The notes: generated by a model from the sequence alone, not told the origin. A DNA stretch of 64,000 nucleotides from Bradyrhizobium barranii subsp. barranii (GCF_017565645.3 NZ_CP086136.1:8601501-8665500); one strand, 5' to 3'; shown: positions 1-9,215, counted from the stretch's first letter. Program-made: numbers and translations.

Positions 1-2
1 CC

Positions 3-275
3 ATCAGCGTTCTCCTCGAGCCGATCGCCGTCCTCGACGACGAGGCCAAGATCCGCTTTCGCGACACGCTCCGGCACGTGCTCGATCAGGCGGACGCGGC
101 CGAGCAGCGGCACCATACCGACGTCTGCAAGCGATGCATCTTCCTGCGCGAGGATCGCACCGCCACGGACGGCAAGCCCGGCGCCGCCGAGTTCAGCTGC
201 CGCCTGTTTCGCGCGCCGATCGCGGAGCCGGAGATCGATCTGCTATGCACCAGCTTCGAGCATCATCGCCAATAG
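3..275 (+). CDS. MarR-like regulator with Cys4 C-terminus (3' part only)
   Basis: The reading frame is open from the left edge and stops at 273-275, so only the last 90 residues are present. The visible part is a helical stretch followed by cysteines spaced C-x2-C-x20-C-x15-C. The same spacing, with clear sequence similarity on both sides, occurs in the complete MarR-family protein at 38718-39371, and that is the basis for the family call. The winged-helix domain itself lies outside the window. The four cysteines could bind zinc or an iron-sulfur cluster; nothing in the sequence decides this. The gene sits next to the left end of the flagellar cluster, as its paralogue sits at the right end. 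Confidence 0.6.
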   Translation: MSVLLEPIAVLDDEAKIRFRDTLRHVLDQADAAEQRHHTDVCKRCIFLREDRTATDGKPGAAEFSCRLFRAPIAEPEIDLLCTSFEHHRQ

Positions 276-289
276 GAGGCGGCCCTCGA

Positions 290-1222
290 TCACGGCGTCG
301 CCTTGCGTGACGAGTAGATGACGCCACCGCTGGACTCCACGACCAGACGGCCGTTCTCATTCTTGATCTCTTCGATGCGGCCAAGCCCGGGTACCTGCTG
401 TCCAAGCACGGCCTCGATGACGCCGTTCGGACCTTGCAGGATCGCAATTCCCTCATAGGCCTGGCGGACCGACCAGCCCTTGACCACCTTGCGCGGCGCC
501 GACGGAGGAACCGAACCCGTGATCTCGGGCGCGGCAACCGAGGCCATCATCGGCATCGTCTGCGAGGGCGGCTGCGAGGCAACGGCCGCCGGTGCCGGCG
601 CCTGGGCCTGAGCCTGGGCGAGCTTGTCCAGCTTCACCGTCGAGGACGAGCTCACCCGCTCGATACGGTCCAGATTCTCGGCGAACCTGCCGAAGCGATC
701 GTTGGTCGCCTTGCTCGACTGATCGACCGCGGTGCGCAGGCCGTCGAGATTTTCGGACACGCCCGACACCTGCTTGCGCAGCAGCGCGACAGTCTCGCGC
801 AGATTCCTGATCTCCGTATTGGCGGCAACGTTGCTTTGGGCGGGCTGCGTGGTGAGATAGGCGATCACGCCGGTGCAGGCACAGACCACCAGGATCGCAG
901 CGACCGCCAATGTTGCGAGCGGCGCGACCCATGTCGGACGCGGCGGCGGCGGCTTGGCCACGATCACGGCCGGCTTCATCACGGTCGGCGCAGGCTTCGG
1001 TATCGCCATCTTGTCGAGGCGCGCCTTGGCGCGAATGCGCTTCAGGCCCTCGAGCGCCTCTTTCGCCAGAGTCTCGTCGTTCGCCGCAGCCGACACACGC
1101 TTCGCGCTTGCAGCGGGCTTGGCCGTCTGTGCCGTGTTTGTATCGCGCGCATCCGGAGCCGGCTTCGCCGCCGCGGAAACATCAGCGGTCGCGTTGGGAC
1201 GAGCTTGTCCATCGGACAACAT
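290..1222 (-). CDS. membrane-anchored coiled-coil protein of unknown function
   Basis: A 310-residue protein. Residues 1-95 are Ala/Pro/Lys rich and probably cytoplasmic, residues 97-123 form one strong membrane segment, residues about 135-190 look like a coiled coil, a Gln/Ala/Pro linker follows, and the last 75 residues form a compact domain rich in Gly and Val. The ATG at 1222 has GGAG upstream. It is divergent from lafR and has a weak copy of the flagellar operator motif about 54 bases upstream, so a flagellar link is inferred from position. I do not recognise a named family; the C-terminal part faintly recalls small periplasmic pilot-type domains. Confidence 0.7.
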   Translation of the reverse strand: MLSDGQARPNATADVSAAAKPAPDARDTNTAQTAKPAASAKRVSAAANDETLAKEALEGLKRIRAKARLDKMAIPKPAPTVMKPAVIVAKPPPPRPTWVAPLATLAVAAILVVCACTGVIAYLTTQPAQSNVAANTEIRNLRETVALLRKQVSGVSENLDGLRTAVDQSSKATNDRFGRFAENLDRIERVSSSSTVKLDKLAQAQAQAPAPAAVASQPPSQTMPMMASVAAPEITGSVPPSAPRKVVKGWSVRQAYEGIAILQGPNGVIEAVLGQQVPGLGRIEEIKNENGRLVVESSGGVIYSSRKATP

Positions 1223-1275
1223 GTGAAAATGCTCCGTTCGGTTCGATCTATCGAACGGTGAAGTTATTTGCCGAA

Positions 1276-1291
1276 GCTTGCCTGAAACGTG
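1276..1291 (-). promoter_or_regulatory. weak candidate LafR-type operator
   Basis: In the minus direction the proximal half site CAAGC followed by TT is perfect, but the distal half is degenerate (CACGT). It lies 54 bases upstream of the start of the membrane coiled-coil gene, the same distance as the better copies elsewhere in the cluster. Confidence 0.3.
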
Positions 1292-1701
1292 CGCAGCGAA
1301 AACTTTTCATCGCGCCCGATGCGACGTCGCATGAGTCAAAAGCGTCATGGACGTGGCGAGAGTGCGACTCGAAAGACACACACTCGCCAAGATTTCGCCA
1401 AGCTGGAGTCGTCGCGCCATACATGAGTCGAATTGTCGCATGGGGAAACACCAGCAGGAGAGTCAATCCCGGGTTGAAAACCCCACTATGCGCATGACCC
1501 GCAGCACCGCGCAAAACAGCTGTGATTACGCGGGGATGCGGAACTTTAGAAACGCTACGGTGCAAAACTAGTTCGATTACCAAATCAACTGATGCGATCG
1601 AACATACAAAGAAACAACCAGAAACGAATCAACAGCATCAAACACGCATAGCAACCGCTTTGCTGCGCGCGCTTGATCGGAAATCGGCAATTGTTACGGT
1701 C

Positions 1702-1887
1702 CTACTCAAGTGATTCTCGCCAGTTGGCGAGGAGATCGACACGGTTCAGGTGCGTTCGGACGCAATCGGCAAGTTGGCGCAACTGTTCTAGGTCTGTCTC
1801 AATCCGCTCCGCGAGGTGATCCGTAAGACACCCGCCGAGCCTCACGCAGTAAGCGTTCAGTATCGAGTCGAAGTAGCAGGCCTGCAC
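1702..1887 (-). CDS. possible small cysteine-containing protein
   Basis: A possible 61-residue product from a GTG at 1887, with four cysteines and an amphipathic, acidic and leucine-rich C-terminal half that looks more like protein than random translation. An in-frame TTG at 1965 would give 87 residues. No clear ribosome binding site and no family are recognised. It lies in the long gap upstream of lafR and may be spurious. Confidence 0.25.
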   Translation of the reverse strand: MQACYFDSILNAYCVRLGGCLTDHLAERIETDLEQLRQLADCVRTHLNRVDLLANWRESLE

Positions 1888-2039
1888 ACGCAGGCACTGA
1901 ATGCGTAGGGCTGCCCGCGAATATCGAAACCATAATAACGGTTCGCGGGATGGAAATATCGTCAAACAGCATGGTTGCCGAGCCGGGCATCACAACAACC
2001 ATCCGGCCGCAACAAGTGCGAAACAGGGGCGAAAGACTA

Positions 2040-2810
2040 ATGTATATTATCGTTGATGATCGCGAGAGCGTCACGAACAGCTACGTTGGAGGGCTCGTTC
2101 GCGAAGGTGTATCGTCGATCGGCTTCTCCTCCGGAGAATTCTGGGACTGGCTACAATCTGCGAGCGAACCGGATCTGGCGGCGGTCGACGCCTTTCTCCT
2201 CGGGGACTGCGATGCCCGCGGAAGCCTGCCGCGGGCGATGCGCAAGCGCTCCTCGGCGCCCATCATCGCCATGAGCGGCCAGAAGATGCTCAAGAACACG
2301 CTTGAGCTGTTCGAATCGGGCGTCGACGACGTCGTCCATGTACCGATTCACCTGCGCGAGATCCTCGCCCGAACGGCCGCAATCGCGCGCCGCCGGGTGG
2401 GCGAGCTACCGAGGCCCTGCGAGACCAGGATCCAGGTCTTCTTCAACGGACGTGACCCCGAGATCGCGGGCCACGCTCTCACCCTGCCCCGCCGCGAGCT
2501 GCGCATTCTCGAATATATGGTCAGCAACCACGGCAAGTGGATCACCAAGACGCAGATCTTCAACGCGGTCGACGGCATCTTCGAGTCGACCTTCGACGAG
2601 AGCGTGATCGAGAGCCACGTCAGCAAGCTGCGCAAGAAACTCCGCGACCGCCTCGGCTTCGACGCGATCGTGGCCCGGCGCTACGTCGGATACCGCCTCA
2701 ACATCCCTGCCGGCGAGACCATCGACGTGCCGATGCAGGAACTCGACGAGGTCGGCATCCTCCTGAACAGGGCACATGCCGCCCCGGCGGCGTACCCGGC
2801 CGGAAACTAA
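2040..2810 (+). CDS. lafR: OmpR-type flagellar regulator, LafR/FtcR/Rem family
   Basis: A 256-residue response-regulator-like protein: residues 1-118 receiver-like, residues about 150-236 an OmpR/PhoB winged helix. The family (LafR in Bradyrhizobium, FtcR in Brucella, Rem in Sinorhizobium) activates flagellar operons as a DNA-binding transcription factor. The receiver is atypical: Asp6-Asp7 are kept, but by eye the phosphoacceptor position is Gly55 with Asp56 beside it, and the usual Lys before Pro102 is Val101, so activity without phosphorylation is likely. The ATG at 2040 is preferred over an upstream in-frame codon at 1950 because it begins the receiver fold and follows an AGGGGCGAAAG ribosome binding site. 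No partner histidine kinase is nearby. Confidence 0.9.
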   Translation: MYIIVDDRESVTNSYVGGLVREGVSSIGFSSGEFWDWLQSASEPDLAAVDAFLLGDCDARGSLPRAMRKRSSAPIIAMSGQKMLKNTLELFESGVDDVVHVPIHLREILARTAAIARRRVGELPRPCETRIQVFFNGRDPEIAGHALTLPRRELRILEYMVSNHGKWITKTQIFNAVDGIFESTFDESVIESHVSKLRKKLRDRLGFDAIVARRYVGYRLNIPAGETIDVPMQELDEVGILLNRAHAAPAAYPAGN

Positions 2811-2837
2811 CGCGGCAGGGCACCGCCACGAAAACGA

Positions 2838-2875
2838 CAACGGCCTCTGCGGAGTACCCTTCGCAGAGGCCGTTG
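2838..2875. terminator. bidirectional hairpin terminator between convergent genes
   Basis: A perfect 14-base stem (2838-2851 with 2862-2875) around a 10-base loop, placed between the end of lafR and the end of the convergent minus-strand operon. It is followed by only a short T tract. Confidence 0.7.
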
Positions 2876-2932
2876 CACTTTCAGCGGCAGGGATGGCGGA
2901 ACAACGGCCTCGCGATGCTGGCGCCGCGACAG

Positions 2933-3391
2933 TTACGGCTTCTGCTGGAATTCTTCCTTCGAAACATAGTTGAAGTCCTCGACCAGGACGTCCTGGACGA
3001 CGTCGGCCTGCATCCGCTCGTTGACGCGCTGCTTGATGGCCGTCGTGAGGATGGAAAGGTCGTAACGGGCGAGCTTCCTGAAATCGAGGCGGTCGTCGGC
3101 ATAGATCCTGCGGAAGGCCTCGTCGACGACGAACGGCTCCGGCGGGACGTTGAGCTGGTGCATGATCCGCGCCTCAACGGTGTAGACGAAGCGCGCCACG
3201 ATGTAGCCCTGCACGCTGCCGCCCTCGACCATTGGCACGCTCAGCGCCCGCGTCTTCTGGTATTGAAGGCCGTCGAGATATTCGTCCTTCGCCGGCAGCA
3301 GGCTGCCATTTTCCTTCCAATAGGCCACGGCATAGCTCGTGCCCGCGGTGAGGATGCATACCCAGAGCCCGGCCAGCACGAGTCTGATCAT
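2933..3391 (-). CDS. membrane-anchored protein of unknown function in flagellar operon
   Basis: A 152-residue protein with one N-terminal membrane segment (about residues 3-20) and the rest probably periplasmic, with a helical C-terminal half. Its start overlaps the preceding gene by four bases (ATGA), so it is the last gene of the flgE operon and is translationally coupled to it. The layout is like FliL (one anchor, one periplasmic domain), but a true fliL is present at 24434, so I do not call it FliL. A role in the motor or basal body is inferred from operon membership only. Confidence 0.75.
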   Translation of the reverse strand: MIRLVLAGLWVCILTAGTSYAVAYWKENGSLLPAKDEYLDGLQYQKTRALSVPMVEGGSVQGYIVARFVYTVEARIMHQLNVPPEPFVVDEAFRRIYADDRLDFRKLARYDLSILTTAIKQRVNERMQADVVQDVLVEDFNYVSKEEFQQKP

Positions 3392-3900
3392 TTTCCGTCC
3401 TGTGCTGTGCGGCCGGTATAGGTGCCGTCCGACTCGGCTTCCTTGATCGCCTTGACGATGATGGCCGCGACCTCGCGCACTGCATCGTAATGCATTTCGA
3501 GGATGGAACGGTTTCGCTCGAGCTTCTCGCGCAACCGCTGGATCTCCTCGGTGATCTCGACCTCGTTGCCGAGATGCATCCGTGCCCGCATCAAGCGGAC
3601 GAATTCGAGCATGCTCCGGCTCTTCCGGGCACTGAAGTCGTCGAAATCGATCTTCTTGCCCGTCGAGAGCGCGACCGTCTCCTCCTCGACGATGTTCTCG
3701 AGCCGGCGGATCGCAGACAGCAGGCCACGCACCTCGTCCGATCTCGCCGCGTCGGTGCCGTCGTTCACCACGTCACCGCCGAGATTCGGCAGCAGCGCAG
3801 GCAAGAACGCATCGCCTTCTGCCGCTTCCAGCGTCATCGCCTCGGCGTCCACGACCGGCTGCTCCACCACCAGGACCGCCGCACCTTCTTGTGCTTGCAT
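3388..3900 (-). CDS. flgN: FlgN-like flagellar secretion chaperone
   Basis: A 170-residue, mostly helical protein. After a variable N-terminal 50 residues come two long helices; the part around the motif ALSTGKKIDF resembles FlgN, the cytoplasmic chaperone that keeps the hook-filament junction proteins FlgK and FlgL soluble and hands them to the export gate. flgK and flgL are in the same operon, which fits. I chose the ATG at 3900, which follows GAGGGG by ten bases; a TTG at 3918 is in frame but has poor signals. The FlgN call is by fold pattern and context, since the family is weakly conserved. Confidence 0.6.
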   Translation of the reverse strand: MQAQEGAAVLVVEQPVVDAEAMTLEAAEGDAFLPALLPNLGGDVVNDGTDAARSDEVRGLLSAIRRLENIVEEETVALSTGKKIDFDDFSARKSRSMLEFVRLMRARMHLGNEVEITEEIQRLREKLERNRSILEMHYDAVREVAAIIVKAIKEAESDGTYTGRTAQDGK

Positions 3901-3939
3901 AGGAAATTCACCCCTCAACTTCTGTCACCCATTCCCGGA

Positions 3940-4425
3940 TCATGATCCGGTCTTTTCCGTAACGCCGGGCCCCGCCGGTTGCGCAGCGGCGAGTTGCTTG
4001 GCAATGCCAATGCCCTTGCCCTTTGCCAGCTGAGCACCAAGCTGCTCCGCCAGCATCGACTTCCAGACGCCGCCGGCCGTGCCCTTGCCGAAGACTTCCT
4101 CCGACTCCTTCGGCAGCATCGTCTCGACGAAGGTCTGGAGAATGAACGCCTCGAACTTCCGGTACACCTCGCCGGATGCGGGCGCCTTGATCACCCGCAC
4201 CGGCGGCCCGTTCACCGCACCCGGCTGCTGCGCTTCGGCAGCCTGCGCCGCCGATTGATCGGCATTCGCCGCCTTGGCCTTGCCGACCTCCGCGTCCATG
4301 GTGGCGGCGAAATCGGCGTCCGACGATTTCAGTGCATCGAGCTTCGCGGTCGCCGCCCGCTGCGTCACGGGGTCGGCGGCATCGAGGACATCGAGAACGA
4401 GGTCGGGCGTCGCTGTCACGATCAT
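3940..4425 (-). CDS. flgJ: rod-binding protein, FlgJ N-terminal type
   Basis: A 161-residue protein carrying the rod-binding domain of FlgJ in its C-terminal half (around residues 88-146, with the pattern FEAFILQTFVETMLP). It acts as the rod cap or scaffold in the periplasm. The muramidase domain that is fused to it in enteric bacteria is absent, as is usual in alphaproteobacteria. A separate lytic transglycosylase is encoded at 13157. Its ATG overlaps the fliJ stop (ATGA). Confidence 0.85.
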   Translation of the reverse strand: MIVTATPDLVLDVLDAADPVTQRAATAKLDALKSSDADFAATMDAEVGKAKAANADQSAAQAAEAQQPGAVNGPPVRVIKAPASGEVYRKFEAFILQTFVETMLPKESEEVFGKGTAGGVWKSMLAEQLGAQLAKGKGIGIAKQLAAAQPAGPGVTEKTGS

Positions 4426-4847
4426 GTCTTGTTCCGGCTGGCTGGCCGTGGCGTCCAGTCACGCACGGCGGGGCTTATTCCCGTCATCTCTTCGAGCGAG
4501 CGCGCCTCCGCGTCGCGAAGCTTGTCTGCGAGCGCGGCCTTCGCGACCTGCTCGAGCTGCTTGACACGGCGAGTGTCCGCGCGGACCTGGTCGAGCTGCT
4601 GTGACGCCTGCGCCTGGACCGCGCGCGCACCGGCGCTCGTCCTGTTCAGGCGCCGCGCGATTGAGTCGCTCGACGAGCCCGCCGGCGGCTTGCCCTCGTT
4701 GAGGGTTCCTACCAGCCATTCCTGCTCGTCCTGCAAGCTGCGCTCCTGCTGCCGCAGATGCGCAAGCTGCCATTCGGACAGCCGGAGCTGAAGCTTCACG
4801 AGCGAGACCATCCGGCCGAGCTTGTCCGCGCGCGACGTCATGACCAT
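4422..4847 (-). CDS. fliJ: FliJ-like flagellar export protein
   Basis: A 141-residue, strongly helical protein with two antiparallel coiled-coil segments, the shape of FliJ, the stalk-like subunit that links the export ATPase FliI to FlhA. The sequence is poorly conserved, so the call rests on length, coiled coil and position directly after fliR in a run of export genes. The start codon overlaps the fliR stop (TGATG at 4845-4849) and its stop overlaps the flgJ start. A second in-frame ATG lies two codons later at 4841. The ATPase fliI itself is far away, at 36541. Confidence 0.7.
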   Translation of the reverse strand: MVMTSRADKLGRMVSLVKLQLRLSEWQLAHLRQQERSLQDEQEWLVGTLNEGKPPAGSSSDSIARRLNRTSAGARAVQAQASQQLDQVRADTRRVKQLEQVAKAALADKLRDAEARSLEEMTGISPAVRDWTPRPASRNKT

Positions 4848-5599
4848 CACTCCGCCAGCCACGACGAGACGCCGAGCATGAATTGCGTCAGGAGCTCGTC
4901 GCTGGTGAGGTAGAGCAGCAGGAAGCCGCCGAACAGCACGAAGGGCACCGAGATGAAATAGACCGGGATCGCCGGCGTCAGCTTGTTGATCAGGCCGACC
5001 GCGAGATTGACGATGACCGAATAGACGATGAAAGGGCTGGTGATCCGCAGCGTCAGCACGAACGCCTCGGACAGGCGGCTGACGAGCTGCTCGAGCGCCA
5101 TGCTGCCGCCGATCCTGTTGCCGGGCTGCCAGACGTCGTAGGAGTTCATCAGCCCGCGCAGGACCTGCCAGTGCTGGTCGGTCATGAAGAACAGCGTGGT
5201 GACGGCTGCCATGATCAGCGGCACCAGGGCCGGCGCCGGATCGGTGTCGCCGACCGGCGTTCCCGGGATGTTGCTCAGCCCGATCGCGCCCGCCATCACG
5301 GTCGCCATGGTCTGCAGCGCGAGGAAGAACACGCGCCCGCCGAGCCCGATGACGCTGCCGACCACGAGCTCGGAGCAGATCAGGAGCGCAAGCGTCAGCG
5401 GCGCGGCGTTGTCGGTGAGAGGTTTCAGGACCGAGATCAGGATCGGCGTCAGCGCAAACGTCGTGACGAGCGCGACGAACAGGCGAACCTGGGCCGGAAC
5501 GTTGACGCTGGAATAGCCGGGCACGAGCATCAGGCAGGCGCCGATGCGGCAGAACACGATGAACGTGACCAGCACGCTGTCGGCGAGGCCGCTGATCAC
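4847..5599 (-). CDS. fliR: flagellar export gate protein FliR
   Basis: A 250-residue integral membrane protein with about six hydrophobic segments and the FliR family pattern, including the conserved NIPGTP-like loop near residue 110. It forms the core of the export gate with FliP and FliQ. The length is normal. Its start overlaps the flhA stop by four bases, which implies coupled translation with the other gate component. Confidence 0.95.
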   Translation of the reverse strand: MISGLADSVLVTFIVFCRIGACLMLVPGYSSVNVPAQVRLFVALVTTFALTPILISVLKPLTDNAAPLTLALLICSELVVGSVIGLGGRVFFLALQTMATVMAGAIGLSNIPGTPVGDTDPAPALVPLIMAAVTTLFFMTDQHWQVLRGLMNSYDVWQPGNRIGGSMALEQLVSRLSEAFVLTLRITSPFIVYSVIVNLAVGLINKLTPAIPVYFISVPFVLFGGFLLLYLTSDELLTQFMLGVSSWLAE

Positions 5600-7677
5600 G
5601 ATATGGCTCCCAGCGCCCTGATCTCGGCGCTGCGCGCGACCTCGACATGCGACAGGACCGGCAAGGTCGGGAACACCCGCTCCAGGATCATCCGGACATA
5701 GGGGCGGGCTTCCGGGGTGACCGCCAGAACCACGCTGGTGCCGTTCTCGGTGAATTTTCGGATCGCGGCGCTGGCTTCGGTGGCGAACTGCTCGATCAGG
5801 CGAGGATCGGCGTCGAATTCGAAGACTTCGCCCTTGGCGTCGCGCTTCAGGCTCTGGTGGAACGCCAGGTCCCAGCGGTTGCCGAGGCGGACGACGTTCA
5901 GCACACCGTTGTCGGAAAGGTCGCCGCAGATCTGCTGGGCAAGTCGCGTCCGCACATGCTCCGCGACCTGCTCGGAGCGCCGCACATGGGGTGCGATCTC
6001 GGCAATGGCCTCCAGGATCAAATGGAGGTTGCGGATCGACACGCGCTCGGCCAGCAGGATCTTCAGGATCGCCAGCAGGCCTGAATAGGAGATCTGCGAC
6101 GGGCAGAGATCCTCGACCAGGCGCTTGTATTCGGGATCGAGACGGTCGAGCAGCCCGCGCATGTCCTTGTAGGACAGCAGCTGCGCGAGATTTGCCCTGA
6201 GCACTTCGCTTAAGTGCGTGAGCAGCACCGACAGGTTATCGACCGGCTTGCAGCCCTGACGCTTGACCTCGTCGGTGAACGCCTCGGTCACCCACAGCGC
6301 CTTCATGCCGAAAGCGGGTTCGATCACCTCCTCGCCGGGCACGTCGGGCTTGCCGTCCTTGTCGACGAGCACCAGCACCTCGCCGAGCCGCAGCTCGCCA
6401 TGGGCGATACGCGTGTCGTGGATCCGGATCTGGTATCCCTTGGGATCGATCGACAGATTGTCGCTGAGCTTGATCTCCGGAATGACGAAGCCGTATTGCT
6501 TGGCAAACTTCTTGCGGAGCTTGCTGACCCGGTGCCCAAGCTCGGTACGCGCGCCCAGCAAATGGACCGACAGATGGCCGCCGAGCGACACCTCGATCTC
6601 TGCGGTCTTGAGCGATTCCTTGACGGATTCCTTGGCATCGGCCTGGGCGCGCTCGTCGGCCTTGCGCGCATGCTCTTTCTTCTCCCGCGCCGCCTGCCGC
6701 CGCGGCAGCGAGTAGCCGACAAAGGCCATGGCACCGCCGAGCAGCACGAAGGGTGCCATCGGCAGCCCAGGCATCAAGGCGAGCACGAACATCATCAACG
6801 ACGCCGCCGACACCGCGCGCGGATAGCCACCGAGCTGCCTCAGCACGGCCTGCTCCGCCGAACCCCTGGTGCCGCCCTTGGAGACCAGGAGGCCCGCCGA
6901 CAGCGACACGATCAATGCCGGCATCTGCGTTACCAGACCGTCGCCGACGGAGAGTTTGGTGTAGACGTCGGCGGCGCGCGACAGCGTCCGCCCGTGATGC
7001 GTCACGCCGATGATGATGCCGCCGAAGATGTTGATCGCCGTGATGATCAGGCCGGCGATTGCGTCGCCGCGGACGAATTTCGAAGCACCGTCCATTGCGC
7101 CGAAGAACGCGCTTTCCTCTTCGAGCTCGCGGCGCCGGCGCTGGGCCTCCTTGTCATCGATGAGGCCCGCGGAGAGGTCGGCGTCGATCGCCATCTGCTT
7201 GCCCGGGATGGCGTCCAGGGTGAAGCGGGCACCGACTTCGGCGATACGCGTTGCACCCTTGGTGATCACGACGAAATTCACCGTCACCAGGATCGCGAAG
7301 ATGATCAGACCGATGACGAAGTCGCCGCCCATGACGAACTTCGAGAAGCCGGCAACGACGTGACCCGCGGCTTGTTCGCCCTCCCCGCCACGCGACAGGA
7401 TCAGACGAGTGGTCGCAACGTTGAGCGCCAGCCGCAGGATCGTCGCGATCAGCAGCACGGTCGGGAAGGCGGAGAAATCGAGCGGCCGCTGGATCCACAG
7501 CGCGACCATCAGGATCAGCGCGGACAGCGCGATCGAGAAGGCGAGGCCGAGGTCGATCAGGATCGGCGGTATTGGCAGGAACAGGATCGTGAGCATGGCC
7601 ACGATACCGCCCGCGAAAAAGGCGTCGGCCCCCAATCGTCGCGGGGTCGGCAGGCTAGCAGCTAATGTATCGGCCAT
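5596..7677 (-). CDS. flhA: flagellar biosynthesis protein FlhA
   Basis: A 693-residue protein of normal length. The N-terminal half holds eight membrane segments with the FHIPEP-type export signature region. The C-terminal cytoplasmic half, from about residue 350, is the ring domain that docks substrates, chaperones and FliJ. The ATG at 7677 is the first good start. A copy of the candidate LafR motif lies 43 bases upstream, in the 76-base gap after fliQ, so flhA may have its own promoter inside the operon. Confidence 0.97.
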   Translation of the reverse strand: MADTLAASLPTPRRLGADAFFAGGIVAMLTILFLPIPPILIDLGLAFSIALSALILMVALWIQRPLDFSAFPTVLLIATILRLALNVATTRLILSRGGEGEQAAGHVVAGFSKFVMGGDFVIGLIIFAILVTVNFVVITKGATRIAEVGARFTLDAIPGKQMAIDADLSAGLIDDKEAQRRRRELEEESAFFGAMDGASKFVRGDAIAGLIITAINIFGGIIIGVTHHGRTLSRAADVYTKLSVGDGLVTQMPALIVSLSAGLLVSKGGTRGSAEQAVLRQLGGYPRAVSAASLMMFVLALMPGLPMAPFVLLGGAMAFVGYSLPRRQAAREKKEHARKADERAQADAKESVKESLKTAEIEVSLGGHLSVHLLGARTELGHRVSKLRKKFAKQYGFVIPEIKLSDNLSIDPKGYQIRIHDTRIAHGELRLGEVLVLVDKDGKPDVPGEEVIEPAFGMKALWVTEAFTDEVKRQGCKPVDNLSVLLTHLSEVLRANLAQLLSYKDMRGLLDRLDPEYKRLVEDLCPSQISYSGLLAILKILLAERVSIRNLHLILEAIAEIAPHVRRSEQVAEHVRTRLAQQICGDLSDNGVLNVVRLGNRWDLAFHQSLKRDAKGEVFEFDADPRLIEQFATEASAAIRKFTENGTSVVLAVTPEARPYVRMILERVFPTLPVLSHVEVARSAEIRALGAIS

Positions 7678-7719
7678 GGGTCACCGGCAGAGGGTCCGCC
7701 CCGCAATCTGCCGTGCAAA

Positions 7720-7735
7720 GCTTACGCGAGGGTGG
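7720..7735 (-). promoter_or_regulatory. candidate LafR operator upstream of flhA
   Basis: In the minus direction: CCACC, six bases, TAAGC, then TT. This is one of about eleven directional copies in the cluster. It lies 43 bases from the flhA start in the largest gap of the operon's central part. Confidence 0.5.
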
Positions 7736-7753
7736 TGGCCGGGCTCTCGCGGA

Positions 7754-8020
7754 TCAGAAGCCGTGCTCGATCCGCGAATAGACCATCTCGGTGAAGGTGG
7801 AGAGATGGGCGCCGATGAAGGAGCCGGAAACAGCAACGACCAGGAGGATGACGATGATCTTCGGCACGAAGGTCAGCGTCACCTCCTGGACCTGGGTCAG
7901 CGCCTGGATCAGCGCAATGGCGGTGCCGACGAGCATCGCGGCGCCGACGGCGGGGCCGGAGGCGACGATGATGGTCCAGATCGCCGCCTGGACGATGTCG
8001 AGGGCGTCCCGCTCGTTCAT
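7754..8020 (-). CDS. fliQ: flagellar export gate protein FliQ
   Basis: An 88-residue protein with two membrane hairpins, the length and pattern of FliQ (about 90 residues). Several copies assemble around FliP and FliR to form the export gate. The start overlaps the flgD stop by four bases. Confidence 0.95.
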   Translation of the reverse strand: MNERDALDIVQAAIWTIIVASGPAVGAAMLVGTAIALIQALTQVQEVTLTFVPKIIVILLVVAVSGSFIGAHLSTFTEMVYSRIEHGF

Positions 8021-8436
8021 GACTGGCTGATCGTAAGGCCGGGCCCGACCGCGACCTTCGTGCCGTTCTCGAGGGTTGCGATGGAGCCGTCGTTGTTGAT
8101 GGAGATCGAAACGACCTTGCCGCTGAAGGTCGCGCCGGTCGCGTCGGTGAAGCTGACGGTCTTTCCGATCAGCCCGTTGGCCTGCGACAGCGACTGCGAC
8201 GACAGCAGCGCATCCAGCTTCGAATTGGTCTGCATGGCCTGCTCGACCGTCGAGAGCTGGGCGAACTGGCTCATGTACTGCGAGGTATCCATCGGATTGG
8301 TGGGATCCTGGTTCTTCATCTCGGCGACGAGGAGCTGAAGAAAGGTATTGTAGTCGACGGTGTTGCTCGCCGTGTTCTTCGTGGAACTGGTCGCATTGGA
8401 CTTGCTGGTGCTGTCGGTCGCGCTGTTGACGTTCAT
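8017..8436 (-). CDS. flgD: hook-capping protein FlgD
   Basis: A 139-residue protein. A Ser/Thr/Asn-rich N-terminal export region is followed by the conserved FlgD block (YNTFLQLLVAEMKNQDPTNP, then DTSQYMSQFAQLSTVEQ) that forms the cap on the growing hook. The protein is short compared with enteric FlgD (about 230 residues) because the C-terminal Ig-like part is reduced; this short form is common in rhizobia. It is exported by the flagellar apparatus and lies between flbT and fliQ. Confidence 0.93.
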   Translation of the reverse strand: MNVNSATDSTSKSNATSSTKNTASNTVDYNTFLQLLVAEMKNQDPTNPMDTSQYMSQFAQLSTVEQAMQTNSKLDALLSSQSLSQANGLIGKTVSFTDATGATFSGKVVSISINNDGSIATLENGTKVAVGPGLTISQS

Positions 8437-8451
8437 GTAGCCTCTCCGCTG

Positions 8452-8871
8452 TCAGGCAGCCTCGAATGGGATCTCGGTGGCGACGCCGGCCAGGCCGGCC
8501 AGGATTGCGTCCTCTACCGGGAACAGTCCCCGGATCCGCTTGAGCGCCTCGAAATAGCGGGTCGTGCGGACCAGCTCGTGGATCGTGGCGAGCCCGTCGA
8601 GCATCTCACGGCTCTCGCAAACCGCGAGCAGGGCCGCGTGATGCTCCCCGTAGAGCGCGACTGCGGCGCCGATATCCGTCGGGTTCATCAGCATGAGCTG
8701 GACGATGAAATAGAGCTGCCGCATCGCCGTCGTGGCGTCGGAAGCCTGCATGACCTGCCCTTCGAGCAGGAACATCACGTCGTTGACGAGCTCGACGGAG
8801 ACCTTGCGGTCCACGCGCAGCACCGCGCCGTTGACGTAGATCCGCTCGCCCGCCCGCAAGGATATTTTCAT
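8452..8871 (-). CDS. flbT: flagellin synthesis repressor FlbT
   Basis: A 139-residue protein of the FlbT family with the N-terminal pattern GERIYVNGAVLRVDRK. In Caulobacter FlbT acts post-transcriptionally on flagellin mRNA leaders, and in rhizobia and Brucella it tunes flagellin levels with FlaF. The three flagellin genes of this window carry a shared structured leader that could be its target. The start at 8871 overlaps the flaF stop (TGATG). Longer readings are shadows through flaF. Confidence 0.93.
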   Translation of the reverse strand: MKISLRAGERIYVNGAVLRVDRKVSVELVNDVMFLLEGQVMQASDATTAMRQLYFIVQLMLMNPTDIGAAVALYGEHHAALLAVCESREMLDGLATIHELVRTTRYFEALKRIRGLFPVEDAILAGLAGVATEIPFEAA

Positions 8872-9215
8872 CAGAGCGCGTCTCGGATCAGGCGGTTTAT
8901 TTCGATGAGCTGCATCACGTCGTTCGACTTCTCCTCGCGAAGCCGATCCGCTTCCTTGACGACCCACAGACCGATCGAGATGATGTCGGCGCGCAGCTTT
9001 TCCGGGAGTGCGTTTTCCGGATGGGCGAGATCCTCGATGAAGATCGTCCACAGCCGCCGCACGTAGAGCAGGCTCTCGACCAGATCTTCGAAGCTGAAGC
9101 GCCCGCCCTGGACCCGCTCGAGCCGGTCGATGCCGAGGCTGAGCGCCTGCCGCTCGCGGCCCCGCGCCTCAGAGGCGCTATCATCGACGACCGCTTCATA
9201 GGCTTCAAACGTCAT
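8871..9215 (-). CDS. flaF: flagellin synthesis regulator FlaF
   Basis: A 114-residue helical protein of the FlaF family, required in alphaproteobacteria for flagellin synthesis or secretion and working opposite to FlbT. It is the usual flbT neighbour. I chose the ATG at 9215, which gives the family's normal length. An in-frame non-ATG codon 33 bases upstream would add 11 residues. Its stop overlaps the flbT start. Confidence 0.9.
   Translation of the reverse strand: MTFEAYEAVVDDSASEARGRERQALSLGIDRLERVQGGRFSFEDLVESLLYVRRLWTIFIEDLAHPENALPEKLRADIISIGLWVVKEADRLREEKSNDVMQLIEINRLIRDAL

Larger units (their letters stand above)
1223..2039. other. long divergent intergenic region upstream of lafR
   Basis: About 820 bases separate the divergent membrane protein gene and lafR. 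This is unusually long for the cluster and probably holds the lafR promoter and upstream control sites. The part from about 1560 to 1700 is distinctly richer in A and T than its surroundings. Apart from a weak operator-like site at 1276-1291 and one possible small gene at 1702-1887 I see no supported feature. Confidence 0.5.

Noticed and set aside
1248..1583. A 111-codon minus-strand frame upstream of lafR
   Set aside because: Composition is not protein-like, no ribosome binding site, and it overlaps the presumed promoter region.
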